64,000 bases of DNA from Isoetes taiwanensis (lineage: Eukaryota; Streptophyta; Lycopodiopsida; Isoetales; Isoetaceae). Every line of letters begins with the position of its first letter. Position 1 is the stretch's first letter. Below the pieces are notes generated by a model, which ran no database searches, had not been told where the DNA came from, and saw only the letters and a list, made by a program, of their open reading frames with translations. Position numbers and translations under genes: made by a program. Below, piece after piece: positions 34,485 to 44,681 of this stretch. The stretch covers positions 24,281,662 to 24,345,661 of the forward strand of contig JAJEKV010000004.1 of the NCBI GenBank assembly GCA_021234155.1, in the 5' to 3' direction.

Positions 34485-37342
34485 CAATGTAAATAGAACC
34501 ACATTCTGTTTTATATGTGGCACTATGGGGTACAACTGATTATGTGAATAAGCAGGGCTGCCCACAAAGTGACTCCAATGTCTTACTTTGCACACTTTTT
34601 AAGATGCACGTAGAATGAGGGAAAATGGAAGGTGAACTTCTAAGCTTTTGAAATGTAACATTTTCCCTCCCTTTGCATTTTGGGTAATTACACTATTATG
34701 TTCATTCGTGTTTTGGTATAATAGTTACACAATGAAGTTGGGAGTTTCAAATTTTCCATTTTATTTGTTATTAAAAATTGCATGTTATTTCATTGTTTTT
34801 ATGTTTTATCAGTCTGGAATTAGGCCTAAAGCTTCCATGATTGTAGTTCTTGATCTTGGTACGATGGCCCATGGCATATGGCATTTCCAAACAATGATTT
34901 AGCAAGATATGTCCTTTGAACAAATCATCCCTCTCAGTTTCAAAAACCTCATTGCAAACAACAAATCACCCCTCAACATTGATTACATAAACACTTTCGT
35001 ACTGTAAGATACGTGAATGAAGATGTTAGAATAAAAGAACTTTTGAACCTAGGCTAATAATACAAGAAAGTCCGAGAGTAATTATGCATGCATCAATGGC
35101 TCCTCTAAAGGGCAATGCGTTAGCATCTTGTTTGGAGTGACCATTGAACTCAAATGGCGCCAGGAAGAACCCTAAATATTGACTGGATGTAACTTTTGCG
35201 GACTGGATGTAAAAATATGGTAGAGGGTAGGATACATGAATGAAAAATGGACGTAAAAATAAGGTTGAGGGTAGGGCAAGAAGTGCTTACACTGGGTGTA
35301 AAAGTATAGAATCGGGTATGATTCTTCGACGGATGGGACCGTATATATAGGGTTTCTATGGAGGGTCAGCTATATACGAGGGGGTTTCTCCCGACTTGAT
35401 GCACGATACGCCATATGCCCCTTATATAGAGGTGAACCCCCGGCATTCGGGCTGCAGAGGAAGGGGCACGCCTTTTAGGGCTTCTTGCGGGGTGAGCCCA
35501 TGGAGAAGAATAAAATAAACTATAAAGGGCGAGCTTGAATGGTTTTTATTGATGCATGTTTTTGTTTGTGTGTTGCTAATAGAGGCAAATTTGTGTTGCT
35601 TGTTTTTTTTTTGTTCTATGGACTTGCAAATAAGCGATGGCACATGGAGGGCTTGTAAATCTTGAGCATGCTCAAAGCAAAGGTAGCACTCACGAAAAAG
35701 GTGTCTGAGAGTTATGCTGGGGTTTGATTTCGTCCCTTCCTATACCCATTCATCCATGCATGTTATTCGGTATTCTGTGTTTTGCCCATTTCGGTTTGCC
35801 CATATGCCATAAACACAAACATTATGTGCTTCGAAAGCCCAATCAATTATCGGCCCCAACTCTTGCCAAAAACTTTGTCCGCAATAATGCAAACCACTTT
35901 TTTTTCTTCTGCTAATGTTCTCAATTCTTTTCGAAAAATTTGCGACTTGATTTTTAGATGATTACCTTGTGAAGATGCGGATCCATATAAATGATCAAAT
36001 TTGAAAAGCTTTTTCTTCTCGCATAAATTTGTGTTGCTTGTTTTTATTTGTGGGTTTCGTGGAAGACATGGGTTGGGGTTTTAGATAAGCCCGTGGGTAG
36101 CAAGTTAGTTGATTTCAAGATGGGGAGCAAGTTATTTGATGTCAAGCCGGAATCATCTTGCGTAAGAGGTTACAATTTGGTAGGTTCTAGAATTCTTGTG
36201 AGAGGTTACGATTTGTCTAGTAGGTCTCCGCATGTCAAGATGTCCCCAACATTGACGCATCTAATCCTAGTTTTAACGCATTTTTTACTCATTTTAACGC
36301 CAAACATGGCCATTTTCGACGCCTAATCGTGCCACATTTAACGCAGACGTGCTTTGTGTGTGCGCAGCCCAAATGAGAAACGCCGTCGAATGTAGAGATT
36401 TGAGAGGAGTGGGTGTCTAATGGTGGTTCCAATGCGGTTGCCGTGAGGTAAGATGGCCCTTTCTTGCATGCTAGATCTCAGACTTACTTTTTCTATGAAA
36501 TTTGATGCAATCTGTATGCTTGCCAAATGGCAGATCCGGACAATCCATTTCCACATTATTTCTCAGATATTCCTTAATACTTTCAAGCTTTTGAAAGCTC
36601 AATCAAGCATATTTCACTACGATTTACGCTTTGGTTGTAATTCTCCCTTTCTCATTATACAAATACTATTATTAATGCCCAAGGTACCTCAAAACACGTT
36701 GAATTCACTTTATTCAAAGAAAATTAAGAAGGGAAGATTAAGTTGCCTATCCAAAAGTAATACCAACAAGAGAAAAAAAATGGCCTAACCCTACCTTTCC
36801 CATACATCATAGTTTCAAGATTTAGGAAAACCAAAAATAGCAATTCCCATAACCATACAGTTTCCATGCCATTGCAAACCAGCTCTTTTTTGATCCTTGT
36901 GGGCCACATTATGCCATCTCAAGCATGGGGTTACCAACCTAAAAAACCCATATGGCCTTGTATCTTTGCAATAATTGCAACCCCCAATCAGTTTATTTAT
37001 ATATGCATTTTGGCGCATAGTGTGAGCACCTCCATTGTATTTATATATTCCTTATGCCCGTAAACTAAACATCTCCTGCCCGATGTTTTTATGTCTCTTA
37101 TGCTCATAACATATTGAGTGTGTTGACCTTTCTCTCTTTATCAATTGACTTGTATAATTAGCAATAATGCTTTCAATACATTTCTTATTAGCTTACTCTC
37201 CTAATGGAAGGATGTTAGGGGCAAATTTATTATGGTTAAAAACTTATTATTGCTACCTAGCGCATATTTCCTCCATGCTCGTTCAAGGCAAAAAGCCTTC
37301 CATCAAAATTGAAATCCACTACCAATCATTATGCAGGCTCAC
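34485..37342. other. Unannotated stretch
   Basis: No gene was recognised. 35150-35460 has GC-richer, short repeated phrases ('gactggatgtaa' twice; 'gagggtagg' twice). Two 'aatttgtgttgcttgttttt' copies occur at about 35589 and 36026. Frames on both strands at 36450-37060 look like chance. Confidence 0.5.
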
Positions 37343-37355
37343 CTGTTCCAAAGTT

Positions 37356-38960
37356 TTTTTTTTTTAAGAACGTGTTTTACTTCATATTATACACTCAAAA
37401 TATTACAAAATACTTCCAAAAGTAAGAAATGTCCCTGAAGCATCAATCACTTTTAGATGATCACTCCATATTGGAATTTTAATACGATCAGGCCAATTGG
37501 AGATCTGAAAGCAATTATACAACTTCTTACGAATTTCTTGAAGCATCACCTGATTAGACCTTTCTTCGCCTTCGCTTCTATACGCTCCAGATTAGCCAAG
37601 ACTTTGCCATGTGAAATGCAATCCTTTTAGAAGCAGTCCACTGATTTGGATAAATACCCAAAAGAAAGTGCAGACTATCCAAAGATACTCCAAAAAGAGA
37701 ATGCAGCCAGGACCTAAGACTACTCACTCAAGACACAAATATAAACAAGGCTCCAATGTTTCAATGCACCGCCACACATTGGGCAAAGTGGGCTTACTCC
37801 CGGCTTAAAGCGATGAACCATCTGATTAACTCTCAAAGAGCGATGAATCACCTGCCAAAGTAGAACATTTACCTTTGGAGGATTATATTTAGACCAAACA
37901 AGGTTCTAGATGGATTGCCATTGAGAAGACAAAGTCTGTAAGTGCCATTTTCGAGAAGGTGATAAAATACTTGAGGAGGTAAGCAATCAGAGCATGAACT
38001 TACTAGCTTCTTCTCCTTTAATACCTTGAACAAAGTTCCAAAGATCTCTTGTTACCCACCTTCTTAATTAGAGGAAGAGCACTTGCTACATAAGCCCATA
38101 TAGTGATATCTTTATCCAACAACCCATATGTCTCCTCAAACCATTGCCAAGGAGCAATGTCAATACCAAAATACCACTGCTCAATAGAAATAATACCGCT
38201 CTCCTCCACCTCGCTTGGGAATGCACATGCATAAATTCTACAACCGGGTGTAGTTGTCCATGAGTATACAAAGGCAACCACGTAAAGGGGACGATGCCCG
38301 AGACAAGCTTCCCAATCAAATGTAATCACTGGCTGACTACCTTCCGTGCCCGGCAAGCCTTTCAAGACTGGAGAGGCATGTGAATAAGCTTTCAATGGAT
38401 ATAACAATGCCCAAGGGAGCTCAATTCTCACACCTCGCTTATGAAAAACCATACACTTTTTTACCTTGATTGTTTAAGTAACTTCATACCGGTGATGCAC
38501 AATCATCTTTCAACAAATCAACAATAGCTTAGAAGCTAAGACCTTACCCTGTAAAGAAAGATCCAATATACCGAGTCCTCCTTGTTGTTTAAACAACATA
38601 CATTTCTTCCACGCCACCTTCACAAAGCCTTCTTGATCTGGTACACCATACAAAATCTCTTACAATCTTTTTTATCTCTCAAAACTTAGAAGCCGGAGCC
38701 AATAGAACCGAAACCAAATAAATATGTGTATTGTTCAATACCGACTTAGCTACTTGAATTCTACCGCCAAGGATAACTTCAACCTCTCCACTAAAGCAGC
38801 TTGCCTTTGTAAATTTAAGATAATTTCATCCCATGCTTCATTCATGTCAATATCTAGACCAAAGTTGTCTAATGAAATAGTACAATTGGTCTACAAACAA
38901 CATCCAATCTTATATCTGATTTGTAAACAATGACAAAATTTTCCTCCATCAAATATTTCT
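37356..38960 (-). mobile_element. LINE 3' fragment, minus strand
   Basis: A run of T at 37356-37367 on the + strand is a poly(A) tail on the minus strand. Reading away from it in reverse, the 5' part (around 38640-38550) encodes KKCMLFKQQGGLGILDL, the conserved region after the reverse transcriptase of plant LINEs. A 144-codon frame at 38452-38018 (LYPLKAYSHASPVLKG; DIAPWQWFEETYGLLDKD) and an eroded zinc-knuckle-like part then follow toward the tail. The catalytic reverse transcriptase core is missing, so it is a 5'-truncated, dead copy. Confidence 0.72.
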
Positions 38961-38989
38961 TTTACATTTGCTAAAAGGCCTATATATTA

Positions 38990-39580
38990 TTTTTTTTTCT
39001 AAGAGACATTCGTCCCAGAGTTCCTTGTGTCATGTGATCAATTAAATACAGAATACATTACATTGATAAAGGAACCCTTTGTGCAGCTTGTAGATGCAAG
39101 TTGAACTCGAAATTTCCACTAGAATGTTCAACGATTAAGTTGCTTTCTTCTCTTGTATTCTCGCTTAACTAGCGCTTAACATTCAATGGTCGAACCAAAT
39201 GCTACTGCATTTGCTATTGACCATGGAATCGCTTCATTTGTTGACATTTCTACTTGAACAATCGTAAAGGTTTTGGTATCCGTAATTCCACCGCCATCCA
39301 AGAGCAGATAGGAAAAGAAAGATTGCATCCATACTTAGCAAAAATGCAGAACGATGAAGACAATCCCCGGTCCGAATGCAACCTTCTAAGAATACATTGA
39401 ATGGATGGCTTTGAGACGCACAAAAACATAAGTCGATTTGTAGATGAAGGATCTATGAATTGATCGCTAATAGGAAGTTTACTCCAACTTTTCATGGATC
39501 ACTCACTCGACCATGAATTCGACCGCATGATGCTAAAAGCTCCATGCAATATTAAGAATTGCTTCTCCTACTAGGTCATT
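38990..39580. other. Unassigned segment between LINE fragments
   Basis: It starts next to another T run (about 38987-38998). The minus-strand frame 39250-39495 (81 codons; SKPSIQCILRRLHSDRGL) has no recognised family. It may be a further LINE 3' piece. Confidence 0.35.
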
Positions 39581-39609
39581 CTACCACTTCAAATTGAATC
39601 AAGCCTTAA

Positions 39610-40193
39610 AATTTGAATGGCAAATTTTTGTTTTCCCATTCCATAGAATGCCAAGTCTCGTGCAAAATTCCTGCTCTCTCTCATTGGGATGTGTTTCTAT
39701 GGGAGAAGGTCACAGAAGATTTTGCTCTTATAGTGCAAGTTGGAGTTGCCGAAAGGGTGCCATGGGACTGTCATGAAAATATTCACAAAGGCAAGAACTT
39801 TGTCAGATCAGTATATTGCCTTCTTTTAGCACCACAACCCCTCCAGCTTGCTAGATGGGTGGCACCTACAGTTCCACGTACCCCACTTTGTGTCGTGATA
39901 TGGCGATGGCTTTGGGATAGGTTGCTCCACCCTAAAGTCTCTGTACTATGGTGGCGATTATGCACGTGTGGTCGAGTGTTAATGCCCCCGCCTCGCCTTT
40001 TCAGACGCTGAGACTCTTGAGCACTATGTCTTTCATTGTCTTGAGGTCCAACCACGTGGTCCTGGCTATAAGGTTTGTTTAACAGTACATTGGACTGACG
40101 GTGCATCCTCTTGGTGTCCTATCCCAACGCATGGCCCCCAACTAAACAGAGGGCATTCCATCTTGTTTCTGGTTGGCTCCTGTGGTCGATATA
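39610..40193 (+). mobile_element. LINE 3' fragment (zinc-knuckle part), plus strand
   Basis: A frame from 39613 reads PALSHWDVFLWEKVTEDFAL and then WRWLWDRLLHPKVSVLWWRL. After a frameshift it reads AETLEHYVFHCLEVQ. This order (Trp-rich PKV-WR segment, then ETLEH-FHC) is the zf-RVT domain at the end of plant LINE reverse-transcriptase proteins. It is cut by the LTR that starts at about 40194. Confidence 0.72.
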
Positions 40194-41684
40194 TGCGATG
40201 CTTCCCACTAAATATACGACGCCCCATCGTACATCTCGCGAGAAATTCCCCATCCAGCACACCTGCCGCATGGGCCCTCCGTCTATCCCGTACCTGGGAT
40301 GGCCATGGTGCAGGAATGGGATATGAAGGTGTCTTGTGCACCTTTCCCCTATAAGCTCCTATAATAGTAGGAGGTAGACTGACGGCTGGGCCTCAAGATA
40401 AGGCAGACCGAGATATAACAATGGTAGGGCTGGCTATAGACAATGGCTAGGGTTGAACACTCCATCTGCCCCTCCTATGCATACTATGCAGACGGGCAAA
40501 TCGGCTCGCATGACTATCGGATACACAATCTCATGGCATCACCCATCCAGACTACTCTGGGTTGCATCCCCAGTCCGATGGGACAGGAAGGGTTGCATCT
40601 CCCCTTTTCGAGGTCTAGTGGCTCCACTGGCGGCTAGAGAATCGTGGTGACACACGATTCGCACTCGGACCAAACCCCCGGGTCAAGAGCCAGGCCGACA
40701 CCTGCAACTCTTGAGAGGCAGGGTGACACCATTTCCCCAGGAGGTGTTGGACCCATACCCTGCCTACTCGAAGTGACCTACTATAGGCCTAGCCCGCTAT
40801 GGGTCCCCAAGAACCACGCCAACAGGGACCTCCCTCCACTTTGCCACTAGCCCCGCTTGTATGGTGCTAAGTCACATCATAGCCCCCCTGTGAGTCGGGT
40901 GGGTCCCTATGCACAAAGCCGCAACTAATCTAACTAAGGGGTCTAAACTAGGAGCATCATCTAAATAATGGCTACTAGGTCTCTACCCCTTCCCAATACA
41001 AGAGAAGCAAACATGATCAACCAATATCACATATGCACATAACATGATAAATAACGAGAATAACATCTAATCATAATCACATGCATCTAACTCACGCTTA
41101 GGGTTCATTGATTAGATTCAAGATCTAGATTGAGGGTTCTAGGATGGCTCTATTAGAGATACGAATGCTAACTCATCCGAATCCTAATTCTTCCGGATGA
41201 CTCTACAAAGGACTCTAATCCAAATATCTGCTCTTGAGGAACTCCCTCCCCGCTCCCATCTCCACGGTCTTCAAGGGGTTCGAAGTAGCTTCCACTTCTA
41301 CTGGTGCATGCACGCTCTGGGAGCTGCTGTGCTATGCTGTGCCACAACAGACAGTTCTTGAAACGGAGTTTCGAAAGCAAACAAGGTTCCAAGACTGTTA
41401 GAACCAAAAAAATGGCCTAGGGTTAGGGTTTGGCCATTTATATCGCTAGGGTTCCATGTCACTGCCACATGGCTCCAATGGGGTGCTTCCATGTGGCGGG
41501 TGCCCAATAGGGTGAGGCCATGTGGAAATGGCCCTATGCCTAAGGTTGGCTAAGTTATATGAATAACTTCGCCATGCTCCCTTTTCCACCTACTATGGTG
41601 TACAAGGTTACTAAAGTAGACTTGTACAGTGATGTAGTCCAGAAATATATGTATTTATAGCGCATATTTCAGGGGAACATCACA
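40194..41684 (-). mobile_element. LTR (3' LTR of a second minus-strand retrotransposon)
   Basis: It is homologous to the LTR at 28588-30186. Its right end is intact on the + strand (...GGGGAACATCACA), pairing with the TGTGA start of the other copy as a short terminal inverted repeat. A polypurine tract abuts it at 41685-41697, so on the minus strand this is a 3' LTR with interior sequence at higher coordinates. It differs from the first LTR by many changes and belongs to a separate insertion. A TATA-like 'gatataaatgg' lies on the minus strand at about 41434-41444. Confidence 0.82.
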
Positions 41685-41697
41685 TTCTCCCCTTAGG
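41685..41697 (-). promoter_or_regulatory. Polypurine tract of the second LTR element
   Basis: The minus strand reads CCTAAGGGGAGAA directly before the TGTGATG start of the LTR. This is the usual plus-strand primer position of an LTR retrotransposon. Confidence 0.7.
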
Positions 41698-42119
41698 ATA
41701 ATGCTGCCCCCAAGATTACGCTTAAGGTGGCTAACCCGCAATGTACCACAAAAACTCACAACATGAATATAGGAGCTTAACTTTATTGAAAAGATCAACT
41801 TTCCGTTAATTACTTATTATGTAATTATAATATAAAGCTATATTTATAAGTTATACAAAATTATATAGTTGTAACAAGTATTATTATAAAAGTATGCACA
41901 CATAATATTATTACAATAAATTTAGGAGTTCATAGTTAACTCTAAAATCTATGACTCCTGTCTTCTCGTAACTTGCTCCCTTCTCCATGCGTCCCTTCAC
42001 TGACCTGCACAAGTAGCACATTACGTTATTTAAGTTAATAAGTTTGTGATTTTAGGGGACCACCCCCCTAATTACCTCCTTGAGCCGAACTACTAGCTCA
42101 AGGTTACCCCTACTACCTT
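41698..42119. other. Presumed 3' interior of the second LTR element
   Basis: AT-rich sequence with no frame. It is assigned to the retrotransposon only by its place next to the polypurine tract. Confidence 0.4.
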
Positions 42120-42450
42120 GCACTCGATCATGGCCCAAAGGATTTGAGTTAAGGACCATTTAAGACGATCATATCATCGCCCATGATCGGGTGCTACCTT
42201 GTACAAGATCCCCTTGATCGTGTACACCCGCAGTGCATCATGCCCCTGGGGGTTTAGGCTAGGGAACATTCCAGACGATCCCATTGCATGATCACGCTCA
42301 CCTCATCATGACCCCCCTATGATCATGTGCACATGCCGTGCATCGTGGCATAGAGAACATCTTAACGATGATCCCATCATCACGCACGATCCCGTGCCTC
42401 CTCATGCATGACTCCTTCAGTCATGCACACCCTGCAGTGCATCATAGCTC
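42120..42450. repeat. About 100-bp degenerate tandem repeat ('tgatcatg...gtgcatcatg')
   Basis: Anchors are 'gatcatggcccaaagg' (42127), 'cccgcagtgcatcatgcccc' (about 42227), 'tgccgtgcatcgtggcat' (about 42333) and 'cctgcagtgcatcatagc' (about 42430). Spacing is about 100 bp. Each is linked to 'gatcatg', 'gatcgtg' or 'gtcatgc'. The copies are old and diverged. Confidence 0.65.
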
Positions 42451-42575
42451 TCCTTCTTTCCCAGCCCTTTCTCTCCGTACCATTTTTCCCTTCCATTTCC
42501 CCCTCTTCCTCCCCCTTTTCCTTTTCTCTTTCCCTTTCCCTTTTTTCATATCCCTTTTCTCCACCTTTCCAAGCA
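42440..42575. repeat. Polypyrimidine tract 1
   Basis: About 130 bp of almost pure C and T on the + strand (ctctccttctttcccag..., ccctctt..., ctttccc...). The open frames across it (Ser/Pro/Phe-rich, or Lys/Arg/Glu-rich on the minus strand) result from composition. Confidence 0.85.
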
Positions 42576-43207
42576 CTGGCTCGGCATAGTATTGATCATC
42601 TCCATGGCACTCGAAGGGTGGTCCTTTCACTCCACCCCTTCCCCCCTCCCACTCTTATATAGACCACCGATTTAACACTCTGCCAGGCTGGCACAATCGC
42701 CATCATTCCACACGTCCCATCCTCATCCTTTCAAGGATTTTTGCATTAAAGTAGATACTCTTGGAGATTACCATACCATGCAAAGAAATCTCGCCCCTTT
42801 CATTCTTTCACCACCCACCGACGAAATATATATTAAGCCCTATGCTCCTCTAAGTTGCCACTCCTAATTTATGGTCGGACTTGCAAGACTACGTTACACC
42901 ATCGTCCATTAAGACAATTAGAACCATAGTGAAGCCAAATTGAAATGCCAAGTACATTGTTTATCCAAGTTCTCTTCACAAATAATTCAATTTGAAAACC
43001 AAGTATATTGCTTATCCAAGTTCTCAGACAAAGTCAAGTCTAAGTCAGTTTGAATACCAAATAAGTAAATTTGCACCCCTCTATCATTAAATTTTAAAAG
43101 TTTCAAGATCAGAAGAGCATGAGGAGCACAAAGCATAAGGAGCACAAAAGCACAGTAGCCTCACATGGTCTTGGTGCCATCACCTCACCAATACCGTTAA
43201 CTACATA

Positions 43208-43307
43208 CTAGTAATGGAGCCCAGTGTTTTGCTGGGTATAAGTTGGAAACCTGTGTGGACGGAAACATGTTTAGCTCAACTCCTTTTCATAAATCTTATA
43301 TAATAGA
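43208..43307 (-). mobile_element. Candidate 100-bp mini-Helitron
   Basis: On the minus strand it begins TCTATTATATAAGATTTATG, like plant Helitron 5' ends. It ends with a hairpin (CCCAG-caaaaca-CTGGG, 43236-43220), eight bases, and then CTAG at 43211-43208 followed by T. Helitrons end in CTRR with a hairpin about 10 bases upstream and insert between A and T. The base before the 5' TC is T rather than A, which is a weakness. It codes for nothing. Confidence 0.6.
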
Positions 43308-43359
43308 AACCAAGCCCAACATTGATGGGCTATAAGAGGTTTTTGTGCACTCGAGTATC

Positions 43360-43560
43360 GTTTCCCTTTCCTTTTGCCTTTTGCTCTATCCTACATTTCC
43401 CTTTCTTTCCCTTTTTCCCATTTTTCTACACACTTTCCTTTTTCCTTTTCCTTGCACATCCCCCCAATCCTGCTTTTCCCTCCACTTCCCGTTCTCCTTT
43501 TTTTTCCTTTCCCCTTTTTCCCGACGGATTTTTTTTTTCTTCCATTTCATAGCTTGCTCC
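43360..43560. repeat. Polypyrimidine tract 2
   Basis: About 200 bp of CT-only sequence with small interruptions ('cccttttgcct', 'ttccctttttcccat', 'tccttttttttccttt'). It resembles tract 1 about 0.9 kb upstream in composition only. Confidence 0.85.
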
Positions 43561-44257
43561 AAGGCATGTTCTCGTTGATGCACAACAAGAGGTTCACAAT
43601 GCAGTCCACGATATTCTTGTAACAAATGCAACATGATGGTATTAAGCCACATGAAGTAAGTTTTTATACATGAAATAATGTATGGCATGTATAGCCAAAT
43701 TCAAGATGCTATTATGCAAGAAATCATTTACATTCTCACCCACACTTTATTACTTCGCTAGAGTCTGGACTAGAACTAGCCAAAGGTGTATGCGATTTAG
43801 ACGGGACTATTACTCTAGACTAGATGAACTAGTAATTACCGTGGTAAAATTAGTTGTACTATGTAAGGTGAAGGAACTGGTGAAGTTATTATGAATCAAT
43901 TAAAACAAGTTGACAACTTTCTTTTGCATTACCAGCCACCTCTTGAATGCACGCAATAATGAGAAGTCTTTGTATCATGGCGAGGATCCATGTTCAAATA
44001 TCCAAGAATGGACCTGAATGCAACAAGGTTTCTAGGTAGGTCAATATATATGGAAAAAGTGTTAAATAGCAAGAGAGGGGCTGGAGTAGTTTTCCAAAGA
44101 TTTAATCCACAATGTGTTGTCTTGATAACACCGATTCCCCTCGTATATATAATACATGGGCTTTCAAGAAAGTTTTTCAACTTTTTAAGCTTATGCAAGT
44201 GGAATGTGTCCATCTAGATAAATTCAATTTTACTATTTTATTTAATACATGGGCCAA
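43561..44257. other. Unannotated stretch
   Basis: Frames at 43929-44217 overlap on both strands. Neither has a recognised family. Confidence 0.45.
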
Positions 44258-44345
44258 GTGATCTAGCCGAGGGTAAACATGTGGACTCCGCCTTATCACA
44301 ATGTACCTGCAAATGTGGACAATTTAGAGAATGCTAACCTTTGAT
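44258..44345 (+). pseudogene. PPR scrap in U3
   Basis: It is a copy of the U5 scrap at 59671, with small insertions ('tggactccgcc', 'ctg') breaking the frame. The 'aaatgtggacaattta' part encodes the KCGQL-like stretch. Confidence 0.5.
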
Positions 44346-44669
44346 GGTCAAGAATCTTTTCTCGTGATTGTGGCAATATTCCCCGACAATTGTTGTATGA
44401 GATATACACATGTGATCCGGAATGTTCTTTCTAACTAGTTATGAAGTCACCGCCACCGTAAGATCCTTTTTACTTATTGTTTCTTGTAATAGTCTTGCTA
44501 TTATCATAGGCACCACAGCTAGCTATACCAAGTATGTGGCTCAGATTGGCAAAGCTAAAGCTCCTTTAAGGTGCAGAATCTAGAGATGTTATTAGTTGCT
44601 CAGATAAGCCCCACTCTAAGTAAGGCTTCAACTATACTATGAATTGGGAGTAATGTTTCCGCGTAACTT

Positions 44670-44681
44670 AACAAGAATAAA
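44670..44681 (+). repeat. Left target-site duplication of the U3 LINE
   Basis: 'aacaagaataaa' here pairs with 'aacaattgaataaa' at 47331-47344. The uninterrupted site in U5 (60074-60087) reads 'aacaattgagtaaa'. The left copy has lost two bases. Confidence 0.7.

Noticed and set aside
42338-43622. Ser/Pro/Phe-rich or Lys/Arg-rich frames
   Set aside because: They span pure CT tracts and are compositional.
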